Shown: one piece after another, positions 33,869-42,803 of the stretch
How the letters are laid out: the number at the start of each line of letters is the position of its first letter
How positions within the stretch are numbered: position 1 is the first letter of the stretch
NCBI GenBank assembly: GCA_964442495.1
Contig: CAYTZN010000004.1
Coordinates: 62,001-126,000, forward strand
DNA: 64,000 nucleotides
Direction: 5' to 3'
From: CAYTZN01 sp964442495
GTDB lineage: Bacteria; Pseudomonadota; Gammaproteobacteria; Legionellales; Legionellaceae
Notes under the pieces: generated by a model
What the model saw: the letters and a program-made list of their open reading frames with translations, nothing else
Database searches by the model: none
What the model was told of the DNA's origin: nothing
Program-made: the position numbers and the translations under genes

Positions 33869-35098
33869 CACGGTAAACGCATCTAAATTTGCACAATCTC
33901 CTTAACTTAGGGGCAAAATAAGGAAATATAGCCAATTTTTATGGAGAATTGGCTGAATGGACGCTGTTTTTATTGAATGTTTTGGTGAACTTAAAGAGCC
34001 ACGTGTTGAACGAACAAAAAAACATCTATTGTTAGACATATTAGCGTTGAGTATCTGCGGTGTTTTATCTGGGGCTGAAGGTTGGGAAGAAATTGAAGAT
34101 TTTGCAAAAGAACATGAGAGTTGGTTTAAAACGTTTTTGATATTACCCCATGGCATTCCGTCGCACGATACCATTTCAAGGGTATTTTCAGCCCTAGATC
34201 CGAAGGGTTTTCAATCTTGCTGTATTCAGTGGCTAAAGCGTATATCTCGGCTAATAGCAGAAGATATTATTGCTGTGGATGGTAAGACTTTGCGTGGCTC
34301 CAAACGTGTTAATGAATGTAAAAAAGCATTACATATCATCAATGCGTGGTCATGCTCAAACCAAATTTGCCTTGGACAATTAAAAGTTGAAAATAAAAGT
34401 AATGAAATTCCTGCTGTCCCAGAGTTGCTTAAATTACTCTATATCAAGGGAGCTATCGTCACTCTTGACGCCATGGGCACTCAAGAGGATACAGTCAAAC
34501 AAATTCGTGAATCAGATGCTGATTATGTTATTACTTTAAAAGGTAATCAGGGTGTATTACATGAAATCGTAAAGGATAGTTTTATTCTTCATGATAATGG
34601 CAGTGAGGTAATAAAAGTCTATCGTGCTGACGCTGAGGTTATTTCTGATCATGGGCGTATTGAAGAGCGCTTCATTGAGGTCATGAGTACTGAAAAACTG
34701 AGAGACTTAATCGACCCACGTTGGATAGATCTTAAAAGTATTGGAAGAATTACTTGTGCACGAATAGAGCCTGGTGGTGAAATTTTCGTCGAAAAACGTC
34801 TGCTCATTTCATCATTGGTACCCGATAACCCCACTCGAATTTTACGCGCCGCACGTATGCACTGGCAGGTGGAAAATACCTTGCACTGGAGTCTTGATGT
34901 GATTTTTAATGAGGATGATTGTCGGATAAGGGATGAAAATGCCGCTGTTAATTTTTCTTGGATGCGTAAATTTGCGTTGGGGTTATTAAAAAATGAAAAC
35001 TCTTTCAAAGCCAGCATTCGTCGTAAACAGCGTAAGGTTTGCACCAACCTTGATTACTTGGCTAAAGTAATTGCTCAAATTTAGATGCGTTTACCGTG
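33869..35098 (+). mobile_element. Complete ISAs1-family insertion sequence (1230 bp)
   Basis: Both ends carry a perfect 23-bp terminal inverted repeat beginning CACGGTAAACGCATCTAA. Immediately outside lie identical 10-bp direct repeats TCTATATGAT (33859-33868 and 35099-35108), the target duplication expected for this family. One intact transposase gene fills the element. The identical flanks and arms suggest a recent insertion. It landed two bases short (after the right duplication) of a related MITE. Confidence 0.9.
33957..35084 (+). CDS. ISAs1-family DDE transposase
   Basis: The 375-residue intact transposase has an N-terminal domain (RTKKHLLLDILALSICGVLS, GIPSHDTISRVFSALDP). The catalytic core has DDE residues expected in AVDGKTLRGSK, VTLDAMGTQEDT and the C-terminal WQVENTLHWSLDVIFNEDDC. 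It is bounded by matching inverted repeats and a target duplication, so it is probably functional. Confidence 0.95.
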   Translation: MDAVFIECFGELKEPRVERTKKHLLLDILALSICGVLSGAEGWEEIEDFAKEHESWFKTFLILPHGIPSHDTISRVFSALDPKGFQSCCIQWLKRISRLIAEDIIAVDGKTLRGSKRVNECKKALHIINAWSCSNQICLGQLKVENKSNEIPAVPELLKLLYIKGAIVTLDAMGTQEDTVKQIRESDADYVITLKGNQGVLHEIVKDSFILHDNGSEVIKVYRADAEVISDHGRIEERFIEVMSTEKLRDLIDPRWIDLKSIGRITCARIEPGGEIFVEKRLLISSLVPDNPTRILRAARMHWQVENTLHWSLDVIFNEDDCRIRDENAAVNFSWMRKFALGLLKNENSFKASIRRKQRKVCTNLDYLAKVIAQI

Positions 35099-35109
35099 TC
35101 TATATGATT

Positions 35110-35273
35110 CAGAGCAAACGTATCTAATTTTTAAGTACAAATGACATCCGATTTGCCTATATACCATTCTTTATGAACGGTATCCATTCTATCTCGCATT
35201 AAACAAGCACTGGATTCAGCGCATAGCGCGCTGAGTGTGAGCGCCTTTATTTTATAATGCACGTTTGGATCTG
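35110..35273. mobile_element. MITE copy related to that at 7527 (164 bp)
   Basis: The start CAGAGCAAACGTATCTAA, then TTTAAGTACAAAT.(G/A)CAT, and near the end GCGC.TT.ATTTTATAATGC.(C/T)GTTT align in order with the element at 7527-7685. The middle is diverged. There is no coding capacity and no clear target duplication. It lies directly beside the complete ISAs1-family element, whose ends resemble its own. Confidence 0.6.
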
Positions 35274-35315
35274 AATTTTGTAAGTGCGCCATTATTTAAT
35301 CCATGATAAGGATTT

Positions 35316-36455
35316 TTAAGGCAAGAAGAGAGCTTGCAAGTCATTGGTGTATCGGCGGCCAAAGGGTGTGATTTGCCAATGGGTATCACTAATAGTGAGC
35401 AGTCCTTTTGTTGCGGCTGTTAAGAGTCCGGGCTCTAATTTATCAAGAGTTAAGCCAGTTCTTTCTTCAAAAAGTTTTTTAGGAATGGTTTCTTGTAAAC
35501 GCGTTGTGTTAAGCATGAATTCAAAAACAAGCTCTTCAGGATTGACAAGAGCAACTCCTGCTAGAAAATCTTTGGCCGAATTTAAATAGTCATTGGGCTG
35601 GCGTGGTTTTCGTGTTCGAAAAATTTGCCCGTCATTTGTGGTTAATTTGCCATGCGCGCCGGCACCTATACCTAAATAATCGCCAAATAACCAATAATTA
35701 AGATTATGATGTGCCATGGCATTCAGTTTGCAGAATGCTGAAATTTCATACCGTTTAAAATGATGCAAGGCTAACAGGTCAAGCCCTTCTTGCTCTAAAG
35801 CATAGGCATCCTCCTCTGTGGGAAGCGGTGGCGGTTTTTTGTAAAAGACCGTGTTAGGTTCAAGTGTTAATTGGTACCATGATAGATGCTCTGGATGGTG
35901 TGAAAAGGCGGCTTTAAGGTCGTCTAAACCCTCTTCAATTGTTTGATGGGGTAAACCGTGCATGATATCGATGTTGATGTTATTGAAACCGGCCTTTCGA
36001 GCGCTTTCAATGGCTTGATGGGCTTGTTTGTCATCATGAATGCGTCCTAAGGCTTTTAAATGTGTTGCATTAAAACTTTGTATTCCTAGAGACAAGCGAT
36101 TGATGCCAAGGCTTCGATAATCTGTAAAACGTTGTTGCTCTACTGTTCCAGGGTTTGCTTCCAAAGTAATTTCAATATCTTCGGCAAAGGGCAATAGCAA
36201 ATGTATTTCAGAAAATAAACGAGCATAAGCTTTCGCTGAAAACAAACTAGGTGTGCCACCGCCAATAAAAATAGACTCAAGATTTCTTCCGGGAAAACGG
36301 GATAAGTCATTTTTTAAATCAGCTATCAATGCAGTAACATACTGATCTTCAGGCAGGTTATCAGGGCTCTTATGAGAATTAAAATCGCAATAAGGGCACT
36401 TGCGAATGCACCAGGGGATATGGATATACAGTGACAAGGGTGGCATGGTTATCAT
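35316..36455 (-). CDS. hemW: HemW (radical-SAM heme chaperone, formerly YggW/HemN-like)
   Basis: The 379-residue radical-SAM protein has LSLYIHIPWCIRKCPYCDFN, holding the CxxxCxxC iron-sulfur motif, the IFIGGGTPSLFS SAM region and the HemN C-terminal domain. It lacks the N-terminal extension of true coproporphyrinogen oxidase HemN, as expected of HemW. ATG 36455 aligns with the Escherichia coli start (M-x-x-x-PPLSLY); the longer frame to 36557 is not supported. Confidence 0.93.
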   Translation of the reverse strand: MITMPPLSLYIHIPWCIRKCPYCDFNSHKSPDNLPEDQYVTALIADLKNDLSRFPGRNLESIFIGGGTPSLFSAKAYARLFSEIHLLLPFAEDIEITLEANPGTVEQQRFTDYRSLGINRLSLGIQSFNATHLKALGRIHDDKQAHQAIESARKAGFNNINIDIMHGLPHQTIEEGLDDLKAAFSHHPEHLSWYQLTLEPNTVFYKKPPPLPTEEDAYALEQEGLDLLALHHFKRYEISAFCKLNAMAHHNLNYWLFGDYLGIGAGAHGKLTTNDGQIFRTRKPRQPNDYLNSAKDFLAGVALVNPEELVFEFMLNTTRLQETIPKKLFEERTGLTLDKLEPGLLTAATKGLLTISDTHWQITPFGRRYTNDLQALFLP

Positions 36456-36761
36456 CAAAGGTGACTGGCTTGTTCGGGCGGTCAATAGTATCATGAGACC
36501 GCTTAAAGATCTCTTGAATACGTTTAAAGAACGGGGTAAATGGGTCTTTTTGTGCATTATATAAATTAAATGTTTGATTTCTGCATATAAAGAGCGTCAA
36601 TTGCTCGAATATATAGAATAAATGATTATTAATTGGATTAAATGCTTGTTGTCCTGTCGTAGGACATCAATTTATCAAGCAGAGATAAGCTTGCCTTATT
36701 TAAAGAGTCAGAGTTGATTCTCAAACGATATTAACACGTTGAAAATTAAGAGGAATGGATA

Positions 36762-37781
36762 ATGAACAAAAGAGTACGAGTTGCCGTCACTGGCGCTGCG
36801 GGACAAATTGGTTACGCACTGTTGTTTCGTATTGCTTCAGGACAAATGTTTGGTGCAGATACTGATGTAGAGCTGCATCTACTTGAACTTGAGCAAGCAT
36901 TGCCCGCTCTTGAAGGCGTGGCGATGGAGTTGGACGATTGCGCTTTTCCTTTGTTGAAAAAAATCGTATGCACATCTGATTTGAACAAAGCCATGGACGG
37001 TGTGAATTGGGCTTTATTGGTAGGTTCTGTTCCTCGTAAACAGGGCATGGAGCGTTCTGATCTGTTGCAAATTAATGGTGGTATTTTTACCAAACAGGGT
37101 CATGCCATTAATGATTTTGCAAGTGATGATGTTCGTGTGTTTGTTGTTGGTAATCCTTGTAATACCAATTGTTTAATTGCAAAACATCATGCCAAAGATG
37201 TGCCTGATGATAGGTTTTTTGCGATGACAACACTTGATGAATTGCGTGCCCGAACACAGTTGGCAAAAAAAGCAGGGGTAGACATTACCAATGTAACCCA
37301 GATGACCATCTGGGGTAATCATTCTTCCACACAATTCCCCGATTTTTATAATGCTAAAATCAACGGTATTTCTGCTGCAACAGTGATTGACGATGATCAA
37401 TGGTTGAAGGATGTTTTTGTACCAACGGTACAACTTCGAGGTGCAGCTATTCTTAAAGCGCGAGGCGCTTCTTCTGCAGCATCCGCTGCCAATGCTATTG
37501 TTCAAGGTGTTTCTCATTTGGTTAAGGATACTCCAGCAGGCGAATCTTTTTCCGTGTGTCGGAGTTCGCTCGGTGAGTATGGTGTAGATGAAGGCCTTAT
37601 TTTCTCTTTTCCTTGCCGTCGTGGTCATGGTGTAATTCGTAGTATCGGTCAAGAAGAAGGTGTTATCGAAGTGGTTGAAGGCTTGTCATTTAATGATTAC
37701 AGTCAAAGAAAATTTGATGAAACATTAGCCGAATTGCGTTCAGAGCGTGATGCTGTAAAAGCATTAGGTTTGCTTGATTAA
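36762..37781 (+). CDS. mdh: Malate dehydrogenase
   Basis: The 339-residue NAD-dependent enzyme has the Rossmann motif VAVTGAAGQIGYALLFRIA, the substrate arginine loop GSVPRKQGMERSDLL, VVGNPCNTNCLIA, the catalytic TIWGNHSSTQFPDF and RGAAILKARGASSAASAANA. It belongs to the long cytosolic-type malate dehydrogenase group. The preceding AGAGGAATGG forms a good ribosome site. It is monocistronic, 38 bases before a frameshifted outer-membrane protein gene. Confidence 0.97.
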   Translation: MNKRVRVAVTGAAGQIGYALLFRIASGQMFGADTDVELHLLELEQALPALEGVAMELDDCAFPLLKKIVCTSDLNKAMDGVNWALLVGSVPRKQGMERSDLLQINGGIFTKQGHAINDFASDDVRVFVVGNPCNTNCLIAKHHAKDVPDDRFFAMTTLDELRARTQLAKKAGVDITNVTQMTIWGNHSSTQFPDFYNAKINGISAATVIDDDQWLKDVFVPTVQLRGAAILKARGASSAASAANAIVQGVSHLVKDTPAGESFSVCRSSLGEYGVDEGLIFSFPCRRGHGVIRSIGQEEGVIEVVEGLSFNDYSQRKFDETLAELRSERDAVKALGLLD

Positions 37782-37819
37782 AAGAAGGTAAAGAGGATTC
37801 ATTTTTAAAAGGATTTATT

Positions 37820-38517
37820 ATGATATCGACAGTTCAAAAAATCATGGTCACGGCCATGGGATTAACACTGTATTCTAACGGAGTTTTAGCAGGAACTATG
37901 GGTGCGGAACATTCGTACATGCCTTCTTATGATGGCCTTTACGTTGGTGGGGTTTTGGGGGCTGCTAGTCTTATAGATAAGCAGTCCACTAATACACCCC
38001 CAGTACACACCGTTTAAGTGCATTGGGCATCGTTGGTGGAGGACTGCTTGGCTATGATTTTACTCTTCTGAACCAACTGAAACTGGGATTGGAGGGCTTT
38101 GGATATGCAGATGGTATTAATCTTTTAACCCGACAAAATTACTCCCCGCAGACATCCTATAACGTGAATATACGTCGTAATGGTGGTGTTAGATTACTTC
38201 CTGGGTATGAATTTACGCCAGGGACTATAGCCCATGTAATTGTTGGTTATTCTTACGCTACATTTAATGCGAATGATAATGGGGATTACGGCTTATTATC
38301 GACCCATTTTTCAAAAAATGGTTTCCAGGGTGGTCTTGGAGTGAAGACACCACTGTTTAAAAATTTATCCATTAGAGGGGACATGCTGTATACTACGTAT
38401 TCAGCACAAACGTCTTATGGCGTAACGACAACAGTCCCATCGAGTGTTCAAACCTATCGTAATCAATTAGCAACGTGGGAAGGAAATTTATCACTCATTT
38501 ATAAATTTAATTCATAA
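37820..38517 (+). pseudogene. Frameshifted outer-membrane beta-barrel gene (GTMG family)
   Basis: The first frame gives a signal peptide cleaved at LAGTMG and a first strand (YDGLYVGGVLGAASL), ending at a TAA at 38015-38017. The rest of the barrel, ALGIVGGGLLGYDFTLLNQL to WEGNLSLIYKFN, is open in another frame. Alignment with the intact paralogue at 38540 (QLGSVGIVGGGFIGYD) puts the shift in the short run GTACACACC; removing one AC unit restores the frame. A good ribosome site (AAAGGA) is present. It may be a recent pseudogene, a phase-variable allele or a sequencing error. Confidence 0.75.
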
Positions 38518-38539
38518 GCGTTAGTATAAGGACATACAC

Positions 38540-39238
38540 ATGAACAATCGATTTTTACCTGCCACACTAAGTGCTCTACTAGGTCTTGGTGGTGCCATAA
38601 ACATTGCTTTTGCCGGAACAATGGGCGATATGGCATCGTCTCCCATTCCCATCACTCAAAATGGGTTTTACATAGCAGGGGATCTTGGGCCTGCCGATTT
38701 TATGAACAAGGAATCCCACTCAGTGAATCCGGAATCCCATCAGCTGGGCTCTGTGGGCATTGTTGGGGGTGGTTTCATTGGTTATGATCTTGGCGTAACA
38801 AATAAACTGCGTTTTGCAATTGAGGGGTTTATGGATGCCACTGGGCTTAATACCAGCCTTAGTCACGCCCCTAATACGTATCAAATGAATCAACGCTATA
38901 ATGTTGGCGTACGTGTATTGCCTGAGTATGTGTTTACACCCTATACCTCAGGACACTGGATTTTTGGTTATGCCAATGGTCGTTTTCATATCAATGATAA
39001 TGGCGTCTATGGACTTATCAACACAGAATACAATAGAAGTGGTTTTCAAACAGGTGCGGGGTTTACGACGGTTTTAAGGGATAATCTGTTGTTACGAATG
39101 GATGGTTTGTATAATATTTACTCCTCAAACATCAGTCAAGGCATCGGATTAGCAACCTCAGGTCAAGCCTCCCAATTTTACACCAATAAGTTCAGTCAGC
39201 TTGCGGGTGAATTTTCTCTTATCTATAAATTTGGCTAG
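38540..39238 (+). CDS. Outer-membrane beta-barrel protein (GTMG family)
   Basis: The 232-residue protein has a signal peptide cleaved at FAGTMG and then amphipathic strands (NGFYIAGDLGPADF, VGIVGGGFIGYD, RVLPEYVFTPYTSGHWIFGY) ending SLIYKFG. It is a tandem paralogue of the frameshifted gene at 37820, with a separate ribosome site (AAGGACA). It is probably an 8-strand opacity-like porin; function is unknown. Confidence 0.8.
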   Translation: MNNRFLPATLSALLGLGGAINIAFAGTMGDMASSPIPITQNGFYIAGDLGPADFMNKESHSVNPESHQLGSVGIVGGGFIGYDLGVTNKLRFAIEGFMDATGLNTSLSHAPNTYQMNQRYNVGVRVLPEYVFTPYTSGHWIFGYANGRFHINDNGVYGLINTEYNRSGFQTGAGFTTVLRDNLLLRMDGLYNIYSSNISQGIGLATSGQASQFYTNKFSQLAGEFSLIYKFG

Positions 39239-39256
39239 GGTCTTTTGAGAAAGTGT

Positions 39257-39291
39257 CTATCTACTGCGGAGGATTAAGCCGTAGTAGATAG
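39257..39291. terminator. Hairpin between convergent OMP and prmA genes
   Basis: CTATCTACTGCGG pairs with CCGTAGTAGATAG (13 pairs, one G-T) around a 9-base loop, centred between two convergent genes. No clear T-run follows on either side, so termination efficiency is uncertain. Confidence 0.4.
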
Positions 39292-39312
39292 TGCGTTGAA
39301 AAGAGCTTAATT

Positions 39313-40188
39313 TTATACGGCTTTAAGTGCTTTAAACATCAACAATGCCCATCCATCATGATAGGTTGAAGACACCAGGGTGAAATGTGTACGGTAAGCG
39401 TCTATTAATTCTTGGGCTTGTTCTTTTAAAAGGCCTGAAACCACAAGCGTTCCTTCGTTATGCAACAACTCATAAAAGCGCGATTCTAGATTGACCAGCG
39501 GGGTCAGTAAAATATTAGCAATTATTAAGTCCGCAGGTGCTGTGAGCGCTTCTGGAAAATTTACAGTGAGGCGTGAGTCAGAAATGTGGTTATCGAGGGC
39601 ATTGTTTTTTGTTGCCGTTAACGCTTGTTGGTCAATATCAACTGCATCCACATGAAGTGCGCCAAGCTTTAATGCGGCAAGCGCTAATACGCCAGAACCA
39701 CAACCATAATCAATCACCCGTTGATTTTCTAAGGCGGCTTGTTCAAGCCATGTTAAACATAAAAAAGTGGTAGGATGGGTGCCGGTGCCAAATGCAAGCC
39801 CTGGGTCTAAAATAAGATTTACGGCATAAGGTTCAGGCGGTGTCAGCCAGGTTGGACAAATCCAAAGACGCTCGCCAAAACGTTGCGGTTTAAAGTCCTG
39901 CATGCAAACCCTTTCCCAATCTTGCTCTGGCAGCGTTTCAATGGAATAACTTAAATGAGGATATCCTGCCAATAATCGCATAGCAGCGTCTTCGGCGTCG
40001 TCTTTCTCTTCAAACAAGGCCTGAACAACCACATTAGGCCAGAGCGGCGTTGTGCCGAGCTCTGGCTCTAATATTGGACAGTCATTTTTGTCCGTGAAGG
40101 TTACTGATAAGGCCGTGGTTGCTTCCAATGCAAGCGTAAGTAAATCAATTTCGTCACGATGACAATTTTCAATTTGTAGTTGTTGCAC
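39313..40188 (-). CDS. prmA: Ribosomal protein L11 methyltransferase
   Basis: The 291-residue protein has an N-terminal L11-recognition domain and a class I methyltransferase domain with LDPGLAFGTGTHPTTFLCL, VIDYGCGSGVLALAALKLG and the NPPY-like ANILLTPL. It trimethylates ribosomal protein L11. It ends a minus-strand operon aroQ-accB-accC-prmA, 3 bases after accC. Confidence 0.96.
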   Translation of the reverse strand: MQQLQIENCHRDEIDLLTLALEATTALSVTFTDKNDCPILEPELGTTPLWPNVVVQALFEEKDDAEDAAMRLLAGYPHLSYSIETLPEQDWERVCMQDFKPQRFGERLWICPTWLTPPEPYAVNLILDPGLAFGTGTHPTTFLCLTWLEQAALENQRVIDYGCGSGVLALAALKLGALHVDAVDIDQQALTATKNNALDNHISDSRLTVNFPEALTAPADLIIANILLTPLVNLESRFYELLHNEGTLVVSGLLKEQAQELIDAYRTHFTLVSSTYHDGWALLMFKALKAV

Positions 40189-40191
40189 AGA

Positions 40192-41532
40192 TTATTCCTT
40201 TAGCATTTTTTCTAAATAGTGGATATTGGTGCCACCTTTGATAAATTCTTTATCATTTAATATACGATGATGAAGCTCTATATTTGTTTTGATACCGTCA
40301 ATGATGATTTCATCCAGAGCATTTCGCATTCTGGCAAAGGCTTCTTCGCGGGTCTCACCATAACTGATTAATTTGCCAATCATGGAGTCATAGTTGGGTG
40401 GCACGGTGTAACTGCTGTAGATATGAGAGTCAAAACGAATACCTGGTCCTGCTGGTTGGTGCAATAAACGTATTGTGCCAGGTGAGGGCATGAACGTTTT
40501 AGAATCCTCAGCATTGATACGGCACTCTACAGCATGGCCTCTAAATTTTATGGCGCTTTGCTTTAAGGCAAAGGGTAAGTCACTGGCTATTTTTATTTGC
40601 TCTTTAATCAAGTCTATACCGGTAATCATTTCTGTGACTGGGTGCTCTACCTGAATGCGAGTATTCATTTCAATGAAGTAAAAGCATCCATCTTGGTATA
40701 AAAATTCAAAGGTTCCGGCACCTCTGTATTGAATATTGCGGCAAGCATTCACCACGCATTCGCCCATTTCATCACGTAAACTTTGCGTGATACCTGGTGC
40801 AGGAGCTTCCTCAATAACTTTTTGATGGCGACGTTGCATGGAGCAATCGCGTTCACCTAAATGGACCGCGTTACCTTGCCCATCACCCAGCACTTGAAAT
40901 TCAACATGGCGGGGATTTTCAAGAAATTTTTCCATGTACACAATAGGATTATTAAACGCCGCTTTTGCTTCACTTCGTGTTAATGCAATGGAGTTAAGCA
41001 AGTGAGCTTCAGTGTGTACCACTCGCATGCCGCGCCCACCACCGCCGCCGGCAGCTTTGATTATCACTGGGTATCCAATTTTTCGGCCAAGGGCCAAATT
41101 TAGCTCATCGTCTTCAGACAACGGACCATCTGAACCAGGTACACAAGGAACGCCTGCTTTTTTCATGGCAGCAATGGCGGATACTTTGTCGCCCATTAGT
41201 CGTATTGTTTCAGCACGAGGGCCAATAAATCGAAAGCCACTTTGCTCAACAATGTCAGCAAAATCAGCATTTTCCGAGAGAAAGCCATATCCTGGGTGAA
41301 TTGCAACTGCATCGGTAATTTCTGCAGCGGAAATGATGGCTGGAATGTTCAAATAGCTTTTTTGAGAACTTGCAGGTCCAATGCACACGGTTTCATCAGC
41401 AAGACGCACGTGGAGTAAATCTTTGTCGATATCCGAATGGACCGCAACGGTTTTGATACCCAGTTCTTTACAGGCGCGTAAAATTCTAAGGGCAATTTCG
41501 CCGCGATTAGCAATAACGATTTTACTTAGCAT
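40192..41532 (-). CDS. accC: Biotin carboxylase subunit of acetyl-CoA carboxylase
   Basis: The 446-residue ATP-grasp enzyme opens with KIVIANRGEIALRILRACKE. It carries the glycine-rich lid AAGGGGGRGMRVV, the biotin/bicarbonate site ERDCSMQRRHQKVIEEAPAP and FIEMNTRIQVEHPVTE. It carboxylates biotin on AccB for fatty acid synthesis. It is cotranscribed with accB (12-base gap). Confidence 0.98.
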   Translation of the reverse strand: MLSKIVIANRGEIALRILRACKELGIKTVAVHSDIDKDLLHVRLADETVCIGPASSQKSYLNIPAIISAAEITDAVAIHPGYGFLSENADFADIVEQSGFRFIGPRAETIRLMGDKVSAIAAMKKAGVPCVPGSDGPLSEDDELNLALGRKIGYPVIIKAAGGGGGRGMRVVHTEAHLLNSIALTRSEAKAAFNNPIVYMEKFLENPRHVEFQVLGDGQGNAVHLGERDCSMQRRHQKVIEEAPAPGITQSLRDEMGECVVNACRNIQYRGAGTFEFLYQDGCFYFIEMNTRIQVEHPVTEMITGIDLIKEQIKIASDLPFALKQSAIKFRGHAVECRINAEDSKTFMPSPGTIRLLHQPAGPGIRFDSHIYSSYTVPPNYDSMIGKLISYGETREEAFARMRNALDEIIIDGIKTNIELHHRILNDKEFIKGGTNIHYLEKMLKE

Positions 41533-41544
41533 ACATCAACTCGC

Positions 41545-41997
41545 TTATTCAATGACAAACAAGGGCTGGTCATATTCGACAGGGTCACCATTGGTCACTA
41601 AAATAGCGGTGATTTTACCTGCACGATCAGCTTCGATTTCATTAAACATTTTCATGGCTTCAATGATACAAAGCGTTTCGCCCACTTTTACTTGTTGACC
41701 TATGGTGACAAACGGTGCCGCCTCAGGTGATGGAGATATGTACATGGTACCAACCATTGGCGAGCGTACTTTATGCCCCGTAGCAACTTCAGTAGGTTTT
41801 GGGGCTTGAGCTGCAACCAGTGGGGCTGCGTGAGCCGTTGTGGCCTGCGGCATAGAAACGTATTTAATGTGTGGCGCTTCTGTGGACGAACCATGACGGC
41901 TAAGGCGTAAAGACTCTTCACCTTCTTTGATTTCAATTTCAGAAATGCCTGTTTCTTCCAGCAGTTCAATTAATTTTTTTATTTTGCGAATATCCAT
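41545..41997 (-). CDS. accB: Biotin carboxyl carrier protein
   Basis: The 150-residue protein has a short N-terminal helical segment, an Ala/Pro/Thr-rich linker (about residues 52-78) and a C-terminal biotinyl domain with the acceptor lysine in CIIEAMKMFNEIEA. It carries carboxybiotin between the carboxylase and transferase of acetyl-CoA carboxylase. It lies 3 bases after aroQ and 12 before accC. Confidence 0.97.
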   Translation of the reverse strand: MDIRKIKKLIELLEETGISEIEIKEGEESLRLSRHGSSTEAPHIKYVSMPQATTAHAAPLVAAQAPKPTEVATGHKVRSPMVGTMYISPSPEAAPFVTIGQQVKVGETLCIIEAMKMFNEIEADRAGKITAILVTNGDPVEYDQPLFVIE

Positions 41998-42000
41998 TGA

Positions 42001-42441
42001 TTATGACTCTCTTTCAATAATGGCTTGTAGGGCCAACAAGTATCCGATTGTGCCAAGGCCACTAATCACTCCTTCTGCAATATCAGAGAGATAGGAGTGT
42101 TTGCGGAAAGGCTCACGAGCGAAGATGTTACTAATGTGTACTTCAATAAAAGGAATATGAGTAGCTAACAATGCATCTCTTAATGCAATACTCGTATGGG
42201 TGTATGCGGCAGGATTAATGATGAAATAATCAATTTTATTTTTCATGGCTTCATGAATAAAATCGACCAATTCGCCTTCGCTATTGCTTTGTTTACTGGA
42301 TAAATTCAATCCCGCAGCCTGGGCTTTGTGTTGAAGTGCATTGTGCAGCTCTGTTAAGGAGGTGTGTCCATATAAAGAAGGTTCGCGTGAACCGAGCAAA
42401 TTTAAATTAGGCCCTTGCAGTACGAGTATGTTTTTCATCAA
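42001..42441 (-). CDS. aroQ: 3-dehydroquinate dehydratase, type II
   Basis: The 146-residue dodecameric dehydroquinase has the signatures VLQGPNLNLLGSREPSLYG, QSNSEGELVDFIHEA, INPAAYTHTSIALRDAL and VHISNIFAREPFRKHS. It converts 3-dehydroquinate to 3-dehydroshikimate. It is first in an operon with accB, accC and prmA, the common proteobacterial arrangement. Confidence 0.97.
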   Translation of the reverse strand: MMKNILVLQGPNLNLLGSREPSLYGHTSLTELHNALQHKAQAAGLNLSSKQSNSEGELVDFIHEAMKNKIDYFIINPAAYTHTSIALRDALLATHIPFIEVHISNIFAREPFRKHSYLSDIAEGVISGLGTIGYLLALQAIIERES

Positions 42442-42803
42442 ACCATAGAGATAGTAGCTGATTGCGCTGATTTTGCCTTAATTTTAATGAAATGTCTACA
42501 TGAGCGAGGATCTCGGCAAGATGTCAGCACGTTAGGCTCATGTTTTGACTGAAGCGGATCATGGGCGACGCATAAATGATTCGATATTTTATATCTTGAA
42601 TCGCTTGTTTGCATGAAGATGCGACAGAAGCCAACTATTAATAATATTTGATTTTTTTTACTAATTCTGGTTATCTATGGGCGCGAGAGGAGTAGCAAGC
42701 TCACTTGCAACATGGAAACCAAATGGAAAAATAACGGATGTGCTAATGATGGACATCATTTCAAGCACGTTTAAGAGTCCCCTGCATTACTACGGAGTAA
42801 ATT
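42442..42803. other. 362-base intergenic region upstream of proA
   Basis: No gene, RNA or clear repeat was found. It must hold the divergent promoters of aroQ and proA. A run of eight T's near 42653 and the proA ribosome site (ACGGAG before ATG) are the only points noted. Confidence 0.5.

Noticed and set aside
36379..36600. 73-codon minus-strand frame upstream of hemW
   Set aside because: It overlaps the conserved radical-SAM motif of hemW in another frame and has no homology.
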